Shown here piece after piece: positions 35,251 to 46,573 of a DNA stretch of 64,000 nucleotides. The first letter of the stretch is position 1; every line of letters starts with the position of its first letter. The position numbers and the translations under genes were made by a program. The notes beneath the pieces are model-generated. The model did no database searches. It had not been told where the DNA came from and worked only from the letters and a program-made list of their open reading frames with translations. Where the stretch lies: NCBI GenBank assembly GCA_032173965.1, contig CM063295.1, positions 558,001-622,000 of the forward strand. The letters are read 5' to 3'. Origin of the DNA: Sitta carolinensis (taxonomy: Eukaryota; Chordata; Aves; Passeriformes; Sittidae).

Positions 35251-35525
35251 TAGAATCACAGAATATCCTGATTTGGAAGGGTCCCAGCCTGTGCCTGGAG
35301 AGCTGTCCAAAGGCTCCTGGATCTCTGGCAGCCTCGGGGCCATGTCCATACCTGGGGAGCCTGGGCAGTGCCCACCACCCTCAGGGGGAAGAACCTTTTC
35401 CTAAAATCCAGCCTGACCCTCCCCTGGCACAGCTCCCACCGATCCCTGGGTCCTGTCCCTGTCATAGAGCAGAGATTGGAGCTGCCCCTGTGCTGCCCCT
35501 CCTGAGGGAGCTCTGTGTGCCCCAT
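35251..35525 (-). mobile_element. CR1 3' fragment
   Basis: 'atagaatcacagaatatcct', 'gatttggaagggtcccagcc' and 'ctgggcagtgcccaccaccc', the reverse complement of a bird CR1 tail and upstream block. Confidence 0.93.
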
Positions 35526-38500
35526 CCCAGAGCTGAGCTGCACCCACAGTCACAGCTGGGGACCTCACTGCAGCTCTCTTTCTAGGCCTCCCATCCCCAG
35601 GTCGTGCAGGAGACTCTTTCCTTCCTTGAACTACCCTGTGGGCCAGTTCTGGGCATCCTCTACAGAGATGAAGGGTGATGTCAGCCCTGGCCCTGAGTAA
35701 TTTATCTTTCCAATATTCTTCCTCCTGCCAGGCAGGGCTGGCTGGTGCCTCCAAGGGGTGCTGAATGGCACGTGCCGAGGTGCTCTCAGTACTGTGCAAG
35801 GTGTAGATGTGCTGCCTGGCAGAGCCCTGTCACTGCTCAGGGTGCACATCCACCCTGTTTCCACCAACACACGTCAGGCAGACCACGGCACCAAGACCCC
35901 CTGGCCATGGGGCTGCATGGCCAGAGAGCACAGAAGATGTGGGCACTTGGCCAGACTTTGCCTGTCCTTTTCCTGGGCCTTCTCCTTGCACAGCTGTGCA
36001 GGCAAAGTGCTTCAGCAAGGAGTTAAAAAACCACTGTGGTCTAAGTCACTGCAAAATGGGTACATTTTCTGGAGCCCCCTTTGGGATGCTTGCCCACATG
36101 GCAAGCCTTGCTAGATCCTCTGTTGGGATGACATGGAAGTATTTCTGGTTTCCTACTTCTAGCGTGAGCCTGAATGGCCCTGCCATGCCTGCTTTGAGCA
36201 GTTGCCTGCCCTTGGTGTGAGTTACTGAGAGAGACTGTGGGGTGCAAGTGTGAAGAGGTGTCCTCAGCTCAGCCATGGTGCCCACAGGAGATGGCCTTGG
36301 TCATTTTCATTAAGCCAATTATTATGTTGAGAACATTATGTGTTCATGGCTTAGTATCAAGGGGTGTTTTGACCCAAAGACAGCCAAAGCCTGACCCCAT
36401 CTTTCTGCCCCCAGTGAAGATGTTGTGGCAAGTCAGGTGGGGGAAATGGGGAAAGGTACCAGCAGTGGTAGCAGGTCTTTAAGGATGGTTCCAGATAACC
36501 ATGGCAAGAGCAGGAATCCCTCTGCATTTCTGATTTCAAACTGCCGTCCTTTTCACCTTTTCATCCATCTCTTCACATGCATCAGAACCCTGGGCTCTTG
36601 CCCACAGCACATCTCAGCCCCGCTGTCTTTTTCCTTGCTTTGGGTGGATGGGGAGAGTATCCTGAGACTCTGTGTGTGCTCTGTCCCCATTATGCACAGC
36701 ACAGCCCCACAGCCAGCAGGGCCTTGGTGGGTATGAGGGGGGTATTTGGCTCTGCCCTGTCAGTGGGGGCCCTTCACTGCCCAGAATTTTCTGGAGGCAG
36801 ACAGCACCAGTTACTTGTCCCTGGCTCCAACCTCAGTGACAAATGTTCTCCTGGAGACATGTATCAGACAGAGTGGGGACAAGAGTGTCTCCCACTATGG
36901 CCAGAGATGTGCTATGCAAAGCCCCAGGGTCAAATACAGGGGGGATCCCTGGTTGCCTTGAAAGGTTGTCCCTCTCCTTGGGGTTGTGGAGCACAGAAGA
37001 GGAGTGCCGTGACATTGTAGGAGGGTTCCTGCCACCAGGTGCCTGCTGCTAGCTGCACCTGCGTGGGAGCCTGCAGGGGCACCCAGTAGCCCAGTTCCAT
37101 CCCCTCCTCACTCTCTTTGCCCAAAATTAGGACTGGTTGGTATCACTGGTGCTCTGGGTGCTCTGCTGTCTGGGGGATGGTCCCTGCCTCAACATCTTCC
37201 AGGGGAATCCAGGCACTGCACGGGGTGTTGATGTCTCTCTGTTCATCTGGGGCATGATGGGCCCATCCTGGCCAGCTGTTCCCTGTGAGCTCTCAGTGGG
37301 GCACAGGCAAGGAAAGGACCAGACATTAAAAAGTCATTTTGCTGGTGCCTTGCTGGGCCATGGCTGTCACCAAGGTGCAGGCAGGCTTCGTGTCTGCGTC
37401 CTCTCTTCCTGCGGGTGGGGCAGAGAGTGATTGCTGCCATCCAGCCTCGGGAGCTGGCTTTCTCCTCCCCGGTCTGGGAAGGTCCCAGTCTGCTGTCTGT
37501 GAGATCCAAGCAGGATGGTCGCTTCCTCCCTTCCACCCTCGGATGATTCAGAGTCTGTCAGGTCTCTGTCCCTGTGTGCCTGGGATGGCTCCCAGCCCCA
37601 GCTGCCTCCCACCCTCCTTCTCCGCGGGTGCTGGGATGGAGGGTGCCGAGGAAGGGCCGAGCACACCCACACGCCCCTATACGCCCCTCTCCGAAAGCAT
37701 CGGGCTCTCTTTAATGAAAAGCAACAGATGGGTATAGCTGGCAAGTGCGGGCTTCCAGGGCGGGGGCGTTTAATGATGTCTTTAAACATTGTGAGCGTGT
37801 CTGTCTCTCACTCGTGTCCCTTCTGCTGTGCAGTGGGGACGCCTCTCCCCAGGCCGGTGCCTTGGGAAGAACCCTCTCGCCAGCAGGGCAGGTCAGGGAG
37901 ATGAAAGCATGCCTGCGAGCCCCAGCTCCCACCTCCTAGGAGACGGACACCGCCTCCCAGCCCGGGGACAATGGCGGGCTCTGGTGCCCCCGCGTCGTCT
38001 CTAGGTGATGTCACATCGATCAGAGCAGCCATACCGTGGGGAGGGGGACAAACACGCACACACACAAAGGAGCCTGCTTTGAAGTCCCGCGAAGGAGCGT
38101 GCCTCCCCTCCGGGCTGCCCGAACCTGCGAGGGCTCGGGCCACGGCCGCGTGTGAACGGCCGGAGAGCGGAGCCCCCGAGCATCCGCTGTGCTCCGGGAT
38201 GCCGAGGGCATGGAGGCTTCAGTTCTGTACGCCCACCACGGCCCGCTTCACATCCCAGCTCGGGAGCTCCCTTGCCCGGGCTGTGAAAGCCAAGCCGGCC
38301 TTCCCGTGGCCCGAGGGATGTCCAGGGACCCTCAGCATAACCACATCAGCCATACTGGGGTTTGGGAGATGCAGACAGTGCAGCAGCAGGGATTCACTTG
38401 ACCACCCAGAAACTGGGCTACAGTTTAGGCAGTAATTAACCACCCTTGGGTTCTGTGCATTTCTTTCCTGATGAGCCAGTTTTCTCCACAACTGCTAGTC

Positions 38501-38538
38501 CTGGGAGGTTATTCAGTGAAAACAGAAATGGTTGTTGC
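35526..38538. other. intergenic, with orphan CpG-rich patch
   Basis: No gene recognised. CpG density rises over about 37620-38300, listed separately. Confidence 0.5.
37620..38300. promoter_or_regulatory. orphan CpG-rich patch
   Basis: GC-rich unique sequence with many CpGs ('ccgaggaagggccgagcac', 'gcccccgcgtcgtctctagg', 'gggccacggccgcgtgtgaa') in the middle of the desert, far from either gene start. It contains 'tgatgtcacatcgat', a CRE-like string. It could be an unannotated promoter, a non-coding RNA start or a distal element. No exon chain could be built. Confidence 0.4.
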
Positions 38539-38948
38539 ATCACAGAACTGTGGGATCACAGACTGACAGAACAGGTCAGATTGGAAGGGCCCACAGTGGC
38601 TCGTCTGTCCCACCTCCCTGCTCCAGCAGGGTCATCCCAGAGCACATGACCCAGGACTGTGTCCAGATGGTTCTGGAATATCTCCAGTGAGGGAGAGTCC
38701 ACCCCCTCTCTGGGTAACCTGTTCCAGTGCACAGGACAGCTCCTCCTCATGTTCAGGTGAAACTTCCTGTGCTTCAGTTTCTGCCTTTGCCTCTGGTGCC
38801 ATTGCTGGGCCCCCAGAGTATGGACCCTGCTCTGACCCTCCCTGCAGATGGGGACAGCTGAGGGCCCCTCAGCCATCTCTTCTTGAGGCTGAACAGTTCC
38901 ATCTCCTCCAGCCTTTCCTTGTAAGAGCATCATGTGGCTCCAGGAGCT
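38539..38948 (-). mobile_element. CR1 3' fragment
   Basis: 'cacagactgacagaacaggt', 'cagattggaagggcccacag', 'ggtaacctgttccagtgcac' and 'tcctccagcctttccttgta' match the reverse complement of another CR1 subfamily. The same layout is seen forward at 55140. Confidence 0.92.
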
Positions 38949-41145
38949 GAGGATTTGAAGGGAGAGCATCCCTATGGGTGCTCCATATGCTGACTACTGC
39001 CATAACCAAGCCTGGTGTGTGACCAACCTTCAGCAACTTGTGAAGAATACAGGAATGCTAAAATACTATGGACTATATGTATCAGTGACTGGCTTTGCCA
39101 CCAGATTTTCTCCCTGGATGTATAGAGCAGTGGTTCCCATCCCCAAAAGGAACATGATCACCCATCACCCTATAGCACATCTGCCTTGCTCTCACTTCAA
39201 GCCAACATTGCTGCACTGGTGGCATTATTGGAGTCACCAGGATCCTTCCAGCTGGCTACTGCAAGAGTAAAAACACATGAAATCCCCATGGGGCAGCTTG
39301 GGCCAGACCTCTTGGTGCCCCAAAGCAGTGAGACAAGCCTCAGAAAGCTGAGCAGAAGAGCAGTGAGGAGCTGCCCATGCCTGCAAGAGGAGCACACGGA
39401 GCAGGAGCAGTGACTGCAGGCTGGACAAGCTCTCATGCATCGAGATCCTTGTCCCCAGTGCAGTCCAGTGCTGGGGATGGACAGCATTTCCGATTGACTT
39501 CAGAGCTCATCTCAGAGGCTGCACTTCCTCCTCAGAGAATAACTTATTGATTGGTATAATTTTCACTCATTTTACACACCCACTAAATGCCACATCAGTG
39601 CCAACCACCCTGGTTTCCAACCTCTGCCCAGAGCATAACTTCTGGCCTAGGTCACATCACAGCTGAATGAAGCAAAAGAAACTGTTCACTCCAATTTTTA
39701 AAAAGTGAGTAATTGTTTTCAGCATCTTTTTAATTAAAAAATTAGGGATCAACTCAAAACCACACAAAAATAATTCAATTTTTAGAGAGAGTGGCACACT
39801 TCTCATCTGGCAAAATGAGACAGCAGGCAGCTAAAAATAGTGTTTTCCTGAGCTTTGAAAACCTGTGCCCACTTGTGCTGGTTTTCTTCTGCTCCAGCCA
39901 CACACAAAGCCATCATAACCTTTTCCTCAGCTTCTCTGTTTGGGTAGCAGTTTAATTGCAGAGCCGGGGAGCAGCGTGTGCTGGCAGCTGCCGGGGGGCC
40001 AGCAGCCAAGCCCTGCTGACGAGCAGCCTCTCTGCAAACCCTGGCTGCACAGTCTGTCTGCAGTGTTAAACCCTCTTGAAAGTGGCAGCAGTATTTAGAA
40101 ATAAGAATGTTCCTCCACCTCCTGAAGAAAGTCCTGGCCTGGCCTGTGCTGTTGCAGAGAGGTGCTCGCAGCCCCTCAGGAGCTGGGCGATGCTGCAGCA
40201 GCTCCTGTGGTGGGCAGGATAGTGTTCATGCCAGGACCCTCTCCTGGCTGCACCAGACCCACTGTGACCTAACAGCCCGGCTCTTCTGCACCACTCTGGA
40301 TAAAGGACATACCCACCTCGTCACCAGCTGGGCTGAGCATGCCTTGGGAACGCAGGTTTGGTGGTGCCCACAGCTTGCCCATGCAGCCATCCTTGCCCAT
40401 GGAGACAGGAGGGTGCAGCACTCCGGGGTGCAGCTCTTTCTCTCTGCACTTGCAGTGTTGGCAGAGCACACTTTTCATTGGTAGAACACCTTCCAGAGTA
40501 TCTCCACCTTTACAAGAACCCCGCTGAAAGCCCAACCTGGAATTCTTTGAAGCCAACCAAGCAGACAGTCCCATCTTTTGTGTGTTAGGTCTGCTGCCTC
40601 ACATCTGGAGGAAACAAGACACCAAATACAGGAACCAAACCATCCAAAGGAAAACACCGACACTACTATACACACCTGTGGCCTGAGAGGATTAGGAGGG
40701 AAGAGAAAAGACATGAGAGAATAATCAAACATTTAAGCAAAAGTTGTAGGGCATCTGAAACAGAAGGAAGCAAAAGCTTTAGATACTCTCACATCTTTTT
40801 CCTGTCAGAGCTTCTCTGCTCCTGGTAGAGCTTCTCTCCGATAACAACACAGAGCATAACTGCCCCTACGCACTGGCCAACAGCCACTAATCCACTGGTG
40901 GAAAACCCCTGGGCTTTCCTTTTCCACCCAGCAGGTACATTTCTTTGGCATTTTGGATGTCAAACATTCTTCAGGCAACACGGTGAAAACACACTCAGCT
41001 CACAAATGGGGATGTTTTGGGGCTGCAGTAAACACCAGTGCTACTCCCTTTCGGGGAGTTCTCCTCCCCTCTCCGTAACCCAGACTGCACCACAAAGCAG
41101 CAGATGCTGGAGCTGCTGCAATTTATTTTAGTTCCAACCCCTCCA

Positions 41146-41147
<2 letters not shown>

Positions 41148-41187
<40 letters not shown>
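41148..41187. repeat. poly-T tract (40 T)
   Basis: Uninterrupted run of T. Not preceded by a recognisable retroposon body on the minus strand within what I can see. Confidence 0.97.
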
Positions 41188-41189
<2 letters not shown>

Positions 41190-44100
41190 GTGTGTCTGGG
41201 TAAATTTAGTTCCCATAAAAGTGAAGGACTGTCAACACCAGCTTTGGAGCCAACCATACTGTCAGCAGCTGTTGTGCGGGCTGTACACACAAAGCCCCTG
41301 AGTGCACCTCTGGCTGTCCCCCTGCCCCAGCCCCCCCAGCCCTTCAGCAGCTCCAGCTCATGACCCCTAGGCTCTGCCCCATGCTCCAGAGCCACTCCCC
41401 AGGATCACACAGCCCCTGCCTCCATTCCTCCCAGCCACCCATCCCTTCTGCCTGGCTTGATCCCTCCTGATCCCCACTCATCCCCACAGACAGGCTGCTC
41501 CTCCCCAGCTCCCTGTCCTCTCCCATTTCCCACAACCTCCCAAGGGGACAGCCAGCCAGAGATAACATCCCTTTGGCCAAGGCAGTACTCGAAGGGCAGC
41601 TGGGGAGGGACAGAGCATGGAACTGCTGTGGGAGCTCTCCTTGCACAGGGGTCTCACCAAGGGAGCTGCACATGGTGCAGATGGGATGGCCGTGTTGGAG
41701 AGTCCTGCAGCACTCTCTATTCCCACCCCTCTGCCCTGATCCTCCCCTGTGCATCCTTTGGCTCCCTCTGGGCACCAGAGGAAGCTCAGTGGGGGTTTCC
41801 CACCTGGATCTCTGCCATCATGGGGTTCCTATGTGCAGCCTCCTGCAGGCAGGGGCTGAGGAGCTCTGCAGGCAGCAGCCCTTTGACAACTGCTCTTCCA
41901 CCAGCAAAATTCAAGAATTGTCCTGGAGTTTCCTGTGAAATGGTGTCTGGAGACATTTGGGAGGAACATGTCCTCTGCACTGTGGGGCCAGCCCAGGCTG
42001 TCACTGCTTGACACCTCAGAGCACAGAGCAGCAGCTCTTGGACTTGGGGTCACAGAACTTCTGCTCCCCAAGCAGCACCACTTCCACAGTCCCATGGAAG
42101 CATGTTATTCAGATGCTGAGGGACATCCCACATCCCCACTGTGGGAAATCCAAGGGGGACCTAAGAGCTGAGATTCTCTCTCCACTTCCCCACAGCTCCA
42201 GGATGACAAGGGGATCTACTCTTCTCCCCTGAATGACAAGCTGGCTCCTCAAAGCCTGAGGGAACACTTTGTTTTCACACTGCTCTTCAAATGGAGAAGT
42301 TTGGAATTGACTTTGGATGTTTTTTGTGTGTTGATGGGCATTTGCTGGTTTCTCCCTGCTCCTCCCTGTGCAAGAGACCCCTCAGCATGGCACTCCTGGC
42401 AATGCCCACTCATCCTGCTGCGTCCCTCTGCCCCTGGGGTACCAGTTCCTCTGATTGCCTCTTGGTCTTGCTTACCCATGGCATCACATCATCTCGTCCC
42501 TCCTGTGCAGCTCCTGGTACTGTCTGGTTGTCCTGGTCTTGGCTGGGGTTAAACCACAACACCAGGGATGCAGGCCCTGCAGAAAAGCCTGCACAGCTCT
42601 GGACATCTGGGCTTCCTCCATGCATGGGAAACTAGTTGTCCAAGGCAGGGGATCCTTGCTGGGGACTCGTCTACAAATGGCAGACTGAATGTCCAGCAGA
42701 GAGTTGAAATTCTTGGTGTATGGCCAGAGGGACTCTGAGACCCCAGTGAGCAGCACAACCCTTGCTTGTGGACTTGTACCAGCAAGCAAGGAGCACAGAG
42801 CATCCAAGCCTGCTCTGCACCCCACATCCCTTCTCAAGCTCCTAAACACATCCAACAGGAGGCCCCAAAGTCTGTCTCAGGGTCTGCTGTGTGGGTGATG
42901 AGGCCACAAGAGGAGCCCCCAGGCAGGAATGGTCCCTGGCCCCACAGGATGTTCATTCCTCCAGCGCACTGCAGTCCCATGAGGACATGGTCTTGTGGCC
43001 TCCAGTGCCCCCAAGCTGCTCATGGGCTGTGCCGGCCAAGGGCTCATTCTGCCCCTGATCCTCTGGGACCAACTGCTCAGACAGCTTGGCTCTTCTGCTC
43101 TGCTGCACGGCTGGAGCCTTCTCTATCCAGGACATCCAGCCTCCCGTGTGGCCTCCTTAAGGCTCCCTGTGACTTTGGCTGAGACACCAGCCCCCTCCAT
43201 GCCTCTTCTTGGGGAACAAGGGGTGATTCAGGATCCAGGGGGAAGCCTGGCAGTATGGCAAGGTGCCATGCTTGCCAGGGACCAGAAAAAGTTTACCTTG
43301 CTTGGAGGAGATGGCTGGGAAGTGGTTAACACTTTGGTACTAGATTGATTTCTCCTGGAAGGAAGGAAGTGTCCTCACACAGAAAAAATGCAGAAATAAC
43401 AGGGTTCGGGTGGGTGTTTTTTTTGTTGTTCTTGGGGTTTTTTTGCTTGATTTTTTCTTTTTTTTTTTTTTAAATAACTATTCTTTTTTTCCAGCCATCT
43501 GTGCCATTTGCAGCTGATGGGAGAGGGGGACAATGCTGAATGGGGGGAATCATTTGGGTTTGGGACCAGTACTGAATTTACAGTGTACAAAAAAGGGAGG
43601 ACATCTGTCCCCAGTGGAGTATTACACACAGATACAGGATTTTAGCATTGTGCTCACATCCAGTTTTATCATTAAAGATGCACAAAGCAGAGATGATCAG
43701 GCACAACCCTGTGTTCCCTCATCCTTCTGTCTTCCTTGTCTGCACTCACCATGTCTCCTATTGCCCATGGTCCTCCTATTCCCAAATCTTTGAGTGCTTT
43801 CCAGCCTACTCCAGCCTTCTCCCACCCCTTTTCCAGCCCGTGGATGCTTTGGGGAAGATGCAGGCAGGAGCCAAAGGCTCGTCCTTCACATCTTTCCAAA
43901 GCTAGCCACAGAGAACAGTTTTCTGGGCCGAATGAGGGTCTCCAAGACTAATTCAGGGACAGCCCTCAAAGGCTGGACTCATTCCTCATCCAGATAAAAT
44001 ATGATAACAGACAGTGTCCTGCTGAGGGCTTGATGTGTGTGGTGCTGCAGCTCACCTCTTTGTCGAGCCTGGCCCCTGGCTGTGCTCCCTGACAGCAGCA

Positions 44101-45019
44101 GAAGGGTATTTTTGTCACTGCCCCGTGTCAAACATGCCAGGCTTGTCTGCAGAAGAGGATCTGGGTGCTCTGCTGGTGTTTTCACAGGGCTGACTCGAGC
44201 AGGAGCAGAGCAGCAGAGCCACTGGCTTGGGAATGGCTGCTGGGAGCATCCCTGGGGAGCTTATGGAGGGCAGGAGGCTGCTCCTGTCAAGACCCAGCCC
44301 TGCCAGAAAGGTAGAAATGCTGTACTGAGCCTTCAGCCAGGAAGTCTTTGGGCACGGTCCTGTCACTCTGACGATGAGCTCTCATTAGCCCTGTCACACA
44401 CCTGGGGGTCCCTGGGTGGGTCTGACTGTGGCCAGTGTGGCTTTGCCAAGAGCTATTCCACTAAACCTTTAGCATGACTCCAGCTTTCACTTTCGGCATG
44501 TCCCTCCCCTTGCCTGTGGAGCAATCACACATGCAGTATTTCCAATCCCACCAAAAGAGATCCTTTGAATTGCTAGCGAATATTCTAGTGAAGAGAGATG
44601 CTGCACTGTTGGCATGAGCGACACAGGACATGTTTGTGTGCAATGTGTGCAGCGTGTGAGGGCTCCAATGAAAAAACAACCTGGGGAATTTGGTTCTGTT
44701 GGAGAGGTTTTCTTTGGGAGAAGAGGGGCAGGTGAAAGATGAACCAGAGGAGAGAAAGGATGGGATTGAGGAACAGAGAAGCCCATGTTAATTTTATTAT
44801 CTATATATAAATGTGAAGGTTTGCACATGCCAGCTGTAGGTTTGCATGCCAGGTTGGCAGCCAGGAGGAGAGGAAGTGATGACAGGGCAGAGAGGGATAC
44901 CAGTGGTCAGGAGAACCTGCTTTGAGAGCAGGGAAGTGAACAGTGCCCCACTGCTCCAAAAGAGCTGCTCAGGCAATTAATCTCCCTTGCCTTGGGAGCC
45001 CGGAGAAGAGAAGCAGCAT

Positions 45020-45275
45020 ACTGGTGGTTGTGTCCTGTGATTTACAATACATCTGATAGTTCTAGCCCATTAATAAAACATTCAGTTGGCCATGAAAGGC
45101 ACATCTGCCTATTTTAAAGACTATAATAATGGATAAAGCTCTGACACATGGATTTCTGTAAGAAAACTAGCACTGTAAATAGCATTCCAAAATTATGTAT
45201 TCCATCAAATTCAATGGGACAGTTATTGTATGCTAATTAAATACTACTGAACTATTCGACATTTGGACGGTGAAT
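45020..45275. promoter_or_regulatory. candidate conserved non-coding element
   Basis: Unique AT-rich block with 'cccattaataaaacattcag', 'aattatgtattccatc' and 'atgctaattaaatac', a concentration of homeodomain-type TAAT cores. It has no repeat similarity and no reading frame. Function is inferred only from composition and location in a desert next to a developmental gene. Confidence 0.28.
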
Positions 45276-45414
45276 AGAGACACGATTTTAGAAATGCACA
45301 GTCCCTCAGAACACCCACAGACTCCCAAGATTTCACTGTCATTCTCAGCCTGCAGTCCATTCTGATAACAGGCTGCAGGGATTCACACCTCAAGTGACCA
45401 ACTGTAAGGAGCTC

Positions 45415-45523
45415 TGGCAACATGGGGACATGGTTTAGGGGTGGACTTGGCAGTGCTGGGTTGAAGGTTGGACTTGATCTTAAATGGCTTTTCCCATCTT
45501 AACCCCTCTATGATTCTCCAAGC
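45415..45523 (+). mobile_element. CR1 3' tail fragment
   Basis: 'atggtttaggggtggacttg', 'gcagtgctgggttgaaggtt', 'ggacttgatcttaaatggct' and 'ctctatgattctcc'. Confidence 0.9.
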
Positions 45524-46410
45524 ACAGATGTAATTCACTGTCCAGGTGGGTAATGATGGTGAACAAAGATTACTCATCCTGTCTCCTGGAATCAGACCAG
45601 GCCAGAGCAAAATTTGCTCCACTGCTGCTCTTTGTCTCTGGAGAAGAGCTCCACATGCTCCTCACTGATGACTCTTCCCCTTCCTGATGTAATTTCCTGA
45701 CTACACTGCTTTCTGAGACTTCCTCCACTTTAACTCACCTGGGTCTGCTGTATGTATGCATCAGCCTGTTGTATGTATGCAGACCCATTTCTGTGTAGGT
45801 CACAACAAGCAAAGGCATGAGAAAGGGCTGGCTTCAAAGGCACGACTGGTGTTTGCAACAGCAAGAGAAGCTGGATTAAAGAAAGAGGTCTTGTTCCAGC
45901 TCTAAACTGACCTGCTTCAGGCTTGAGGTGTTCCCTGGCAGGGATGGAGAAGCCGGGGGGCGCAGTCCAGGAGTGGTGCCATGCTCCATGATCCCATGGG
46001 AGATCCTTGTCCAAAATCCTGGGCTGTGGCGCATCACCTGTCCCCCACCTCCTACCAGTGGGGCTTCCTCCCCTTCCTCCTCCCTATCTCTTTCCAGAAA
46101 CAGCCAGACCAGAAGCTGATGAAGCAAAGACAGAGAGACAGACTTAAAAATCTTCACTGATGCCTCACAATCTAGCCCAATACATGAGATCTGAACAGGT
46201 CCACCCCATCCCTTGGTCTGGGAGCCTTTGCACAACCCAGGACTGCCAAGCTCTCTGCATCAGAGCTGTGTATTGATAAAGCCCATGGACACTTCCAAGT
46301 CTGCTAAAAAGATGTTCCGAGGTGACAGATCTTAAGCAACACACAGAGCTGAGCGCTGCTCTGCTCTCCACACCCGTCACCACTGCAAGAGAGAAGCAGC
46401 CACTATCAGC

Positions 46411-46573
46411 GATAGCTGGATCCAATTTATTAGACGCTTCGAGGAGACATTCATCAGGCAGGGAGATAAATAATCTTCAGATGGAACAATTAAATTTAAT
46501 TGCCTGAAGATTATTTGTCTCCTTCCCTGATGATTGTCTCTGCTGAGCGCCTTATAAATTGGATCCAGCTATC
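46411..46573. repeat. 163-bp foldback with 16-bp palindromic centre
   Basis: Left arm 46411-46480 and right arm 46504-46573 are reverse complements over all 70 positions without a gap, with 10 mismatches (60/70). The outer ends (GATAGCTGGATCCAATTTAT) and inner ends (TAATCTTCAG) are perfect; the mismatches sit mid-arm. The 23-base centre contains CAATTAAATTTAATTG (46487-46502), itself a perfect palindrome. The sequence is not CR1-like. It may be a single-copy conserved element, a miniature inverted-repeat transposon, or one of the old hairpin-shaped repeat families known from vertebrate genomes (Eulor-type). Which of these applies cannot be decided here. Confidence 0.93.

Larger units (their letters stand above)
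38949..45414. other. intergenic, about 6.5 kb without gene
   Basis: No gene recognised. AT-rich unique stretches occur at 39535-39830 and 45025-45270 (the latter listed separately). A T40 run lies at 41148-41187, and a T-rich run at 43410-43495. Confidence 0.5.

Noticed and set aside
46411..46573. Calling the foldback a microRNA gene
   Set aside because: Arms are longer and more AT-rich than usual for a single microRNA and there is no small-RNA evidence; kept as an unclassified foldback.
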